Shown here: in pieces, positions 56,486 through 64,000 of the stretch
Layout: the number at the start of each line of letters is the position of its first letter
How positions within the stretch are numbered: the first letter of the stretch is position 1
Position numbers and translations under genes: made by a program
Assembly: GCA_958510825.1 (NCBI GenBank)
Contig: OY294051.1
Span: forward strand, 34,968,393 to 35,032,392
Length of the DNA: 64,000 nt
DNA from: Brachypterus glaber
Taxonomy: Eukaryota; Arthropoda; Insecta; Coleoptera; Kateretidae
Direction of reading: 5' to 3'
Notes under the pieces: generated by a model
Database searches by the model: none
What the model saw: only the letters and a program-made list of their open reading frames with translations
What the model was told of the DNA's origin: nothing

Positions 56486-56560
56486 AACTAATATTTCTTT
56501 TTTTGTTACAGGTAAATACAACTATAGGTTAACTCAAAATAGGAATGATGTCGGTAAGTA
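56486..56560 (+). promoter_or_regulatory. Candidate recursive-splice (ratchet) site with downstream donor
   Basis: ACTAAT (branch-point-like, about 56488), then TTTCTTTTTTTGTTACAG ending at 56511, then immediately GTAAAT. This is a full 3' splice site joined to a 5' splice site, the form of recursive splice sites in long Drosophila introns. A strong donor, GATGTCG|GTAAGTAA, follows 42 nt later, so 56512-56553 could be a recursive-splice exon or an ordinary tiny exon; one frame through it is open and it ends with two ATG codons. No coding exon is recognised nearby, as expected in a very long intron. Confidence 0.4.
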
Positions 56561-56756
56561 AAATAAAACTTTTTGACACATTCGTAAGAAATATAATGGA
56601 TGATATAGAAAATGACGAAAGTATATTTTTGTTAAAAAACATGAAAAAATAAATTTCTAGGTTTTATTTATTAATATTAAACAAATAAATAAAAATTCGT
56701 CAAAACCCATTATAATATCGCAAATATGGCAACAGCGCATCAACACGGAATTATTA

Positions 56757-56803
56757 GTCCAAAATGATCAAAATTTGCGTTACGTAATACTTGAACGTTC
56801 CCT
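56757..56803 (-). mobile_element. AGGGAACGTTCAAGTATTA element, solo arm
   Basis: Complement of the left arm of 58786-58951 (GAAATGATTAAAATTTGCG...GAACGTTCCCT). No second arm nearby. Confidence 0.7.
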
Positions 56804-56913
56804 GGGTGAAACTTAAACTCAAAATTGAATTTTGACTGCTTTCTAATTCCGACGCTTAACCTAGTCTGATGACAAAATCATTGAGTAAGTCACCATTGAA
56901 ACGGTGTCCAGAC

Positions 56914-57807
56914 TGTGCGGCGATGAGCGGGGACACAACCCAATAATTTTAAATTTTTTCATGAAAAAAACTTAAAAAAGCTAAAACTTTTGACGCAGTT
57001 AAGTTTCCCCCGCGGAGTAGATGAAGAAATCACATTCTTGCACATAAATTTGATATGGGAACTGTCCGCCATCTTGGATTAAAGGGGTAAGTACGGTTAT
57101 CTAGCTAAATATGCGTCTTACGATAAAAATGCATATTACCAATTTTGTTAAGAAGGAAGTTTCCAACAATTTTTGTTTGAATCATTTTTTCATTATATTA
57201 ATAACAATCGAGTTATATTTAAAAATAGCCATTTTGGGGGTAAAATTGTTTTTTTCGGTTTTTCATCCAAATTATTCGTTATGAGCCAGCTTGTAGCTCT
57301 TGAAATTCTCTATAAGTTTTATATATTATAAATTTTCATAGGTATTTTTGTACGGTTACGGAGCCCCAACTCGACTTTCAGCGCCCCCTGTAACCGTACC
57401 AAAATACTTATACTTTTATCCTTTGACGGATAATTTGGCTGAAAATTCGAAAAACAACAATTTCACCACCAACATGACTATTTTTGAATATAACTCGATT
57501 GCTATTAATATAATAAAAAAAATATATAAACAAAAATTGTTGGAAATTTGCTTCTTAACAAAATTGTTAATATGCATTTTTATCGTAAGATGCATATTTA
57601 GCGAGATAACCGCACTCGCCCCTTTAATCCAAGGTGGCGGACAGTTCCCATATCTTTACCGGCAAGAATGTGATTTTTTCATCTACTCCGCGGGGGACAC
57701 TTAACTGCGTCAAAAGTTCCAACTTATATATATTTTTTTCTTTTTTATATCGAATTTAATCTAAAGTCATTGTGCTAAGAACACCAACCCCACTCTTAGC
57801 CGCACAA
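56914..57807. mobile_element. Large palindrome, about 0.9 kb
   Basis: Arms of roughly 350-400 bp. Landmark pairs: ACTTTTGACGCAGTTAAG / CTTAACTGCGTCAAAAGT, CCCCGCGGAGTAGATGAA / TTCATCTACTCCGCGGGG, GGGAACTGTCCGCCATCTTG / CAAGGTGGCGGACAGTTCCC, and the innermost TACGGTTACGG...CTGTAACCGTA. Outside 56985-57715 pairing is weaker (TGTGCGGC.../GCCGCACA). No target duplication established. The 118-codon frame inside is a by-product. Confidence 0.8.
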
Positions 57808-58785
57808 GCAGAGATTTTGAAATCGGACTATAGCTATATCAAAGTTTGTTATTGGCTAAATTAATAAAGTCGTTTAATAATGCTGATTTTGTATGCAGTT
57901 TAATTTACTCTCTGTTTATACAAAACCTTACTTAAATAACACAAACTATTTAATTTCATATAAAATTTAATAAAATACACCGAATATTCAATTTCTGTTT
58001 GCAGAGTTTTGCAGCATTGTGCAGAATACAAAATAGCCTTATCCTTAATTATTTCTGATTATTGACTAAGCTTTTTAGATAGGGGAAATGTTCTGAAGTA
58101 AAGAATTCTTATATAGAAAAAATCATTTAATTTGATTATTATTTCGTGATAGGAATTAAATAGTTAGTTAGTTTTTTTTGTGAAAGTTGGTATTTAAACT
58201 TAATTGACATCGGATTCATAACTACGTGATTTGGTTTAAAAAAAGTTAACTATTGATACCTATATTAATATTAAATGCAGGAGCCCTTTTGTAGTGGATA
58301 TGAAAAAATAAAAATATTATATTTCCTTATTTATTTCGATAATTATGTATTATATGATAATTATATATTATATTATATATTATTATATATTATATGACAA
58401 TATGGCATTATAGCATAATTAAAAATTCAACCTAATATATTATTGACAATAATACTACTGTACTAATAATAGTAATAATAGTAAGAATAGTAATAATAGT
58501 ATATATAACGTTATTTTTGGAATTTAGTTTATTAGAAAATCACTTTTATTTGAGAAGGGGTAAAACAATAATAAAACCATGGAGGAGTTTCATAAAAACA
58601 GTTTGGTTTTGATTTGTATGGACATCTAAACGGACGACAGACGACAGACGAACGGAATATAGGTATCTTAAAACAGATAAATACATAAAAATTTGCAATT
58701 TTTATAATAGCATTAAATTCTTCTCACCTAGAATAGTTCCAAAGTAAACAATTGTAGGTATGCAGTTTGTGTTTTACAGGTTATA
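57808..58785. other. AT-rich stretch with simple repeats
   Basis: No gene. It includes TATTA-rich (about 58350-58400) and (AATAGT)n-like (58456-58500) simple sequence. Confidence 0.55.
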
Positions 58786-58951
58786 AGGGAACGTTCAAGT
58801 ATTAAGTAACGCAAATTTTAATCATTTCGGACCCCCACCTCTGCCCCTGTAACGCTATTTTTCTATACTATTAAACTAGGCGTAACACTCCAAAATGACC
58901 CTCACCTCCCCCCCCCCCCCAGGAGCGTTACGTAATACTTGAACGTTCCCT
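58786..58951. mobile_element. 166-bp MITE, AGGGAACGTTCAAGTATTA ends
   Basis: AGGGAACGTTCAAGTATTAA and the complement ending TACTTGAACGTTCCCT (58936-58951) are near-perfect TIRs, followed inward by GTAACGC. A 14-C run lies inside. Solo ends occur at 56757 and 62213. Confidence 0.8.
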
Positions 58952-59252
58952 AACCTACTTAATAAGTAGTAATTTTAAAGTATTTAAGCGGTCTTTCTAC
59001 CTTCAAGTTTTAAAAATAATCTTTTTTTAAACATTTTTTTTTTATAGAAAGAAAAAAGATATCATTCTGAAATTATGTAGGTATGTTTACATAGTATACA
59101 ATTTTTTTTTTAATTTAAAAAGTGAATTTTTTGGCCATAATCTTTTTTTAAAACATAAAAAAGGTGGTCGGCATGATTCCGGCCGTTTGGATCGACTGAG
59201 AAAAAAAATAAAAACGGGATATTATTCAGTATTAAAGTCACTATATATAAAG

Positions 59253-59651
59253 ACCATTCCAGCGTTTCGGGTGTTTCACTAGTACACGTTGAAACGGATT
59301 TTATTAATACTTATTGCACTAATAGATTGGTCCACGTGGGCTACAATTAGACTAATATACCAGTTAATCAAGCTGTTAAAACCCGAAATAAAATTTAAAA
59401 AAATTAAGGAAGATATTGGCAGAATTTGCCGTTTCGGCAAACACTCAAACACAAACAAATGAAACACCCGAAACGGCAAATTTTGCCAATATTTTCGTTA
59501 ACTTTTTAAAATTTTATTTCGGGTTTTAACAGCTTGTTTAACTGGTATATTAGTCTAATTGTAGCACACATGGACCAATCTATTAGTGCAATAAGTATTA
59601 ATAAAATCCGTTTCAATGTGTACTAGTGAAACACCCGAAACGCTGGAATGG
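59253..59651. mobile_element. Palindromic MITE in the loop (first)
   Basis: CCATTCCAGCGTTTCGGGTG...GAAACGG pairs with CCGTTTC...CACCCGAAACGCTGGAATGG; the arms are nearly 200 bp, meeting at about 59450. CGTTTCGG also occurs inverted near the centre (TGCCGTTTCGGCA). Confidence 0.85.
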
Positions 59652-59653
59652 CC

Positions 59654-59798
59654 CTATAGCCCGAACTAGAACAAAAATTTTGGCCAAAAATAACAAAATA
59701 GCGGACCTTTTCCAAAAAATTTCAAAAATTTTCAAAGAAACACGTCCGCCGTTTTGTTATTATTTGTCCAAAAAAAAATATTCCAGTTCGGGCTATAG
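59654..59798. mobile_element. Palindromic MITE in the loop (second), 145 bp
   Basis: CTATAGCCCGAACTAGAAC at the left is inverted as CCAGTTCGGGCTATAG at the right, with AACAAAATAGCGGACC / GTCCGCCGTTTTGTT inside. It abuts the first loop MITE with 2 bp between. Confidence 0.85.
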
Positions 59799-60062
59799 CG
59801 ACTTCAATACTGAATAATATCCCGTTTTTATTTTTTTCTCAGTCGATCCAAACGGCCGGAATCATGGCGACCACCTTTTTTTATGTAATTTAAAAAAAAA
59901 AATTTGTGACCAGAAAATGGCACTTAAAAAATCAATTTTTTTTTATTCTTTGAATATAAACATACGTACAAAATTTCACAATTATATCTTTTTTCTTTCT
60001 AGATAAAAAAATTAAAAAAAAAAGATTATTTTTAAAATTTGAATGTAGGAAGACCCCTTAAA

Positions 60063-60724
60063 GCTATATCGGCATTTCTTTCCAAGTGGTACCTGTTCAT
60101 GAAAGATAGGTACACAATAGCATTTTTTCGAGTAATTTTAATAAAAATTAAATTAAATTCTTTTTAAAAGATGTCGTGTAAAGCATATTTATTGAGGGAT
60201 TAACTTGGTAAAAGTATTCCTTGTATTTTTTATTAGACATTTGAAATACTTTGGCGTCTTTTAGTTAAAAGAAAGTTTTTTGGGTTACAACTAATAAAAC
60301 TTTTTAGTCGGTTTAATTAAATACCGCTGCCACGTATTTTAAGTTAAGTTTTTTTGTAAATACCGCCTTTCTTGGGTAATTACTGGATTTTTGTCACAGG
60401 AATATACGAGGTGTTTTTAAAAAGTTTGCTATTAGGGTTTTCTACTTTAAAACAAGAGTTTTACTTAAACACTTGACCTAAATAGTTAGATTTTGGTCTT
60501 GCAAATTTCTATATCTATCCCAAAGTCTTATCTGGTATATGTCCGCTCATTCACAAATGTTTAAAAGAAGTTGCACACTCCTTAAAAAAGTGACAATAGA
60601 AAAATGTGTACCTATGTACAGAAATTATGTTAAAGAAATATTTAAGGCGTTAAGAATTGACAGTTTATAAAAATATATACTGCACGTTTGTCGGTTAATA
60701 ACCGAAAAATATATATAAGAAAGT
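60063..60724. other. AT-rich non-coding stretch
   Basis: No gene or bounded repeat recognised. Confidence 0.5.
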
Positions 60725-61086
60725 TATCTAACTGTCGTTAAAATCAAATGGACAGGAAACAGTGAATAGTACCATTTCATCCTTTTTGGTAATCATCAGC
60801 ACTGTGTATCCTGTATGTTGTCAATATTTAAATAAAACGTTAGTCAGATATAAAAGCATGGTGCCATCTATTGATGTGGTCACTGTTATTAGTTCACTTG
60901 TTCCCAAAAGGCAAATCGCCACAGTTTAGGGTGTACAGTAACCACATCAACCATGCTTTTATATCTATCTAACGTTTTATTTGAACATTAGCAACATACA
61001 GGATACAGAGTGCTGATGATTCCCAAAAAGGATGAAATGGTACTATTCACTGTTTCCTGTTCATTTAATTTTAACGACAGATATAT
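60725..61086. mobile_element. 362-bp palindrome
   Basis: Arms of about 150 bp: CTGTCGTTAAAAT, GACAGGAAACAGTGAATAG, TACCATTTCATCCTTTTTGG, ATAAAAGCATGG and their complements. The loop is about 60 bp. Bounded by AT-rich DNA, 30 bp before the next palindrome. Confidence 0.85.
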
Positions 61087-61115
61087 GACTTTTTTATAAA
61101 TATTTAAGGAATTTA

Positions 61116-61803
61116 GGTTTGTTGTAGCTTTTAATATTATATTACGCACCGAGTACAGGAACCTACCTTTTAGGGCACGAGATTTCGTTTTTTTTACGAG
61201 TAAAAAAAGTACTTGATGTGCACTGAAATGGTTTGCGTCGAGGTGCGTATACTATTTTTCCTACGACCTCACACCTGAACATAAAAAAACACAAAAATTA
61301 TCTTAAAATTAGTTTGTCAATTTGAGGTTATGTGTTTGAAGTTTACTATTTTTCTGACAGCAGGTATATAAAATCAACTGATCGTAACTTCCCAACCGTT
61401 GTCATAGGCAACGGGTGGAAAATAGGTACTAACTACTAACTAGGTCGTAGGAAAATTATTTTTCCTACGACCTAGTTAGTAGTTATTGCCTATTTCCCAA
61501 CCTTTGCCTATGACAACGGTTGGGAAGTGACGATCAGCTGATTTTACTTATCTGCTGTCAGAAAATTAGTAAACGTCAAACACATAACCTCAAATTGACA
61601 AACTAATTTTAAGATAATTTTTGCGTTTGTTTTTGAATGTTTAGGTGTTAGGTCGTAGGAAAAATAGTATACGCACCTCGACGCAAACCATTTCAGTGCA
61701 CATCAAGTACTTTTTTTACTCGTAAAAAAAACGAAATCTCGTGCACTAAAAGGTAGGTTCCTGTACTCGGTGCGTAATATAATATTAAAAGATACAACAA
61801 ACC
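61116..61803. mobile_element. 688-bp near-perfect palindrome
   Basis: Arms of about 340 bp meet at TAGGTCGTAGGAAAA-TTAT-TTTTCCTACGACCTA (61441-61474), a 4-nt loop. Arm landmarks: TTACGCACCGAGTACAGGAA, GGTTTGCGTCGAGGTGCGTA, TTGTCAATTTGAGGTTATG, CCCAACCGTTGTCATAGGCA. Arm differences are few. It is the most symmetric structure in the window. No coding capacity. Confidence 0.9.
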
Positions 61804-61837
61804 AATCATAATTTATTGTATACCAAAACCTAAAATT

Positions 61838-61873
61838 TGAATAAATATGAAGTTATTACTTCATATTTATTCA
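61838..61873. repeat. Perfect 16-bp-stem AT hairpin
   Basis: TGAATAAATATGAAGT and its exact complement flank TATT. It lies 35 bp beyond the 688-bp palindrome. Confidence 0.85.
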
Positions 61874-62212
61874 ATAAATATTTATTTAAGCAAAAAAAAA
61901 GTCTATTTAAAAACGTCGCTTTTAAAAGCAAAAAAAAATCCGTTTAAAATCGTCGCTTTTAGAAAAATTAATGAAAATTTCGAGGAAAATTCGGCAAAGT
62001 CGCACGAATGAAAACGTTTCTATCGATAATTAATGGCAAGTTGATTGAAATATGATTTTTCGCGAAAAAAACCTTCTTTTGACAAATGCAATACAAACAA
62101 CAAAAGGTCCAATACTGCCGTATAATTAGTCTGAATATTGAAGGGTACACGTTAAAAAGTTAAAAGTTTAAAATTTATAACAAACAATGTAAGTTTTTAC
62201 CTTAGGGAGCGT

Positions 62213-62243
62213 TCAAGTATTACGTAACGCTCCTAGGGGGGGC
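62213..62243 (+). mobile_element. AGGGAACGTTCAAGTATTA element, solo end
   Basis: GGGAGCGTTCAAGTATTACG and TAACGCTCCTAGGGGGGG; joins directly to family A copy 3, whose left end is missing. The junction is therefore either an insertion or a deletion point. Confidence 0.7.
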
Positions 62244-62751
62244 GCTTTAAACTGCGGACAAGGTTAAAAACAATGTTTTTAGTGACTCGACATTGTAAAT
62301 ACAACAAAACACATATTTTTAAATAAACTAATTAATGTTATTTAATAACTTTATCAAATCAGTACTTAAAAAAGATTTTTATTCAATTTTAGCACATATT
62401 TATAAATTATAATGCAAAAATTGAAGGTTATGTCAGATTGTTGTGACAGATATCAGGTTTAAATATTTAATAATAGATGGAGGTTTTAATTTTTTGAACA
62501 TAATTGATAAAAAACTAGTCAAATATTAAGAAAAACTAATAAACTTTATGTAATTTTAACGCAAAACTTTAAATTGTATTAAATTATTCAATGTTTTATG
62601 GTAAAATATATATTTTTTTGTTAATTTTGCTACAGTTTTCTTTATAACACTACATATGGAATATTTATACCGTATATAGAGCTAGAATGGATTCATTTTG
62701 GGTTTGAAAGGTGTGTGTCTTTGCTTACATTCTAAAGCAGTCGTAGAAAAA
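62244..62751 (+). mobile_element. Dispersed family A, copy 3
   Basis: From GCTTTAAACTGCGGACAAGG to AAAGCAGTCGTAGAAAAAG; the segment from the TTTTTCTTCGACTGC end to GCTTTAAAC is absent. It carries the stretch ACCGTATATAGAGCTAGAAT shared (diverged) with copy 2. Confidence 0.75.
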
Positions 62752-63166
62752 GTATTATTTTGTTGACAGGAGTATGTTTAGTTTTTCCTTTTTATATAAA
62801 CTCTTCAATTTTCATTTTTCATAGTGGCATCGATTGTGGAAGCCCCTATTAATTTGCCAAAGAGATCAGACCTAGGGCTACGCAGCGCTAATTGCAGGCC
62901 AACGTACAAAGAGAGCTATAGTCTATTCAAAAAACAAGTTGTTAGCACGTTCACTAACTGTAGAAGGGCTATCGAATTTTGCTTCATTGTGGAGTGTTTT
63001 TGTACTAAAATTTAGTATTCAGTGGACAAAAATATAAAATTTTACTAATTTTATCACATCCGAACATTTTTGATTGTCCCTCTATGTTATTTGTTATTCT
63101 TTTTACTAACTTTGTTAATTTAATTTGAATTTACTTTTCGGTACTGACTTAAGGTGGATTTATACT
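62752..63166. other. Non-coding stretch with a less AT-rich patch (62820-62995)
   Basis: The open frame 62824-63015 has an acceptor-like TTTTTCATAG just before it and a mixed composition, but no recognised domain and no donor-like end. A decayed exon is possible; it is not called. Confidence 0.35.
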
Positions 63167-63383
63167 AACTAGAAATATAATTAATTTTGTGTCTACCCTG
63201 CGCATGCTTAGTTATATTTATTGAAATAACTGGAAAAATAATTCATTTTATAACTACACTGCGCATGCTTCTTTATAACTGCAACTCCATTTGCCTGTAC
63301 CGTATCACTAATGTTAATTTCGCGCGAAATTAAGTAAAATAAGCATGCGCAGTGTAGAGATAAAATTAATTATATTTCTAGTT
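63167..63383. mobile_element. 217-bp TIR element with TGCGCATGC boxes
   Basis: AACTAGAAATATAATTAATT...CTGCGCATGCTTAGTTAT at the left is inverted at 63338-63383 (AAGCATGCGCAGTGTAGAGA...TTATATTTCTAGTT). A third CACTGCGCATGCTT lies inside (63268-63281). Confidence 0.75.
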
Positions 63384-64000
63384 AATTTCGGAAACTTTTG
63401 CATAAATTAAGCTTTGTTATACCTAAAAATGTACTTACTAACAATAAATAACTTACTTACTTATTTTAAAATATCACAATGATTGGAGTTAATGTTGAAG
63501 TTAGACTTCTTTTTGGCTTATTATTGGAACAAAACTATAAGTAAAAATTCCAGAAATGCTATATTATTGTATTAACCCATTCTATTGCAAAATTAAAATA
63601 AATATAGGAAATTTAAATTGTTTATTTTTTTTTTAAAAACATATTTTATGCGTAAATAAGAAAACTAATAGCATTTATTTAAAAAACTGACCTTAGAAGC
63701 ACTGTACCATGTAATAAGTGTTTTTAGTCGTAAAATAGCATATGTTTTTTATATTCCAATAAATAATATTCCACATGAAAAATAGATTATTATAAAAATA
63801 AAAAAACCTTATTCTAGTCAACCCTTGAAGCATTCAGTATCTTTAGCAGTTATTTATTTATTGTCTAAAAATTATCGGATCCATTATAGAACCATGAATA
63901 ACTTTTTATTCAAATATTATTCTGAAATACGATCTGGTTCTTTACCTGTCGCCTGGGCCTTTAGACTTTTTGGTCCATTTTTTTTGAAAATTCATTTACC
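63384..64000. other. AT-rich non-coding stretch to window end
   Basis: No gene or bounded repeat recognised. Confidence 0.5.

Larger units (their letters stand above)
58983..60062. mobile_element. 1.08-kb palindrome containing two further palindromes
   Basis: The outer arms 58983-59246 and 59799-60062 pair from TTTAAGCGGTCTTTCTAC to TTCAGTATTAAAGTCACTAT, including CCGGCCGTTTGGATCGACTG and its complement. The loop holds two independent inverted-repeat units (59253-59651 and 59654-59798) side by side. Divergence between arms is modest. No transposase coding seen. Confidence 0.85.

Noticed and set aside
57348..57704. 118-codon plus-strand open frame
   Set aside because: Lies in the right arm of a large palindrome and has no recognisable protein feature.
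62824..63015. 63-codon frame after a TTTTCATAG acceptor-like string
   Set aside because: No known domain and no donor-like end; acceptor-like strings are common in T-rich DNA.

Overview
The window looks like gene-poor nuclear DNA from an animal, most probably an insect. The sequence is strongly AT-rich. It holds non-LTR retrotransposon debris, many TA-flanked short inverted-repeat elements of Tc1/mariner type, and eukaryotic splice-like signals; there are no operons and no bacterial-style gene density. Two runs of exactly 200 N (2985-3184, 45184-45383) mark a draft assembly. No host protein-coding gene could be supported: the longest open frame is a 21-bp minisatellite read in frame, and the only recognisable protein homology is to retrotransposons. 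The window is best read as a gene desert or the inside of one or more very long introns. A candidate recursive-splice site at 56511/56512 favours a plus-strand intron, but this is inference.

Layout. 0-12 kb: dispersed family A (copy 1, carrying a smaller palindrome), a family split by the first gap, several terminal-inverted-repeat (TIR) elements, an AT-microsatellite MITE, a retroposon with a 12-bp target duplication (8741-9103), and two copies of family B. 12-24 kb: a 913-bp element with repeated GGGGCTAGTTGTCGC motifs, an ACATCGGCACT element, small palindromes, a CTCF-like site (16611), and mariner-type elements ending TACAGGGTG. 24-31 kb: a 19-unit, 21-bp minisatellite with a 168-bp higher-order period beside a 5'-truncated retrotransposon (RNase H end plus CCHC knuckle, 13-bp target duplication); further on, three degenerate units of about 275 bp. 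31-45 kb: foldback-like TACAGTGCGGTCC elements, a cluster of small MITEs at 38.2-39.1 kb, family B copy 3, and a TGCATTA minisatellite bounded by perfect 18-bp TIRs that contains a tRNA-derived SINE. A foldback-like element whose arms are 16-bp tandem repeats runs into the second gap. 45-56 kb: family A copy 2 with a GC-rich hairpin inserted, a MITE nested in a MITE at a TA, a 387-bp element with perfect 8-bp target duplications, a perfect 19-bp-stem hairpin (50805-50861), and a triple nest at 54348-55920 (8-bp-TSD element inside a LINE reverse-transcriptase fragment inside a palindromic MITE). 56-64 kb: an exceptional run of large palindromes (56914-57807, 58983-60062, 60725-61086, 61116-61803), then family A copy 3 and a small TIR element.

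Functionally the window records successive transposition waves. Nesting gives relative ages at 47.5-48.2, 54.3-55.9 and 59.0-60.1 kb. Nearly all elements are non-autonomous: no intact transposase or reverse transcriptase is present, so mobility would have needed enzymes supplied from elsewhere. Families were recognised by comparing sequences within this window only; superfamily names rest on termini and target-site duplications, without any database search.
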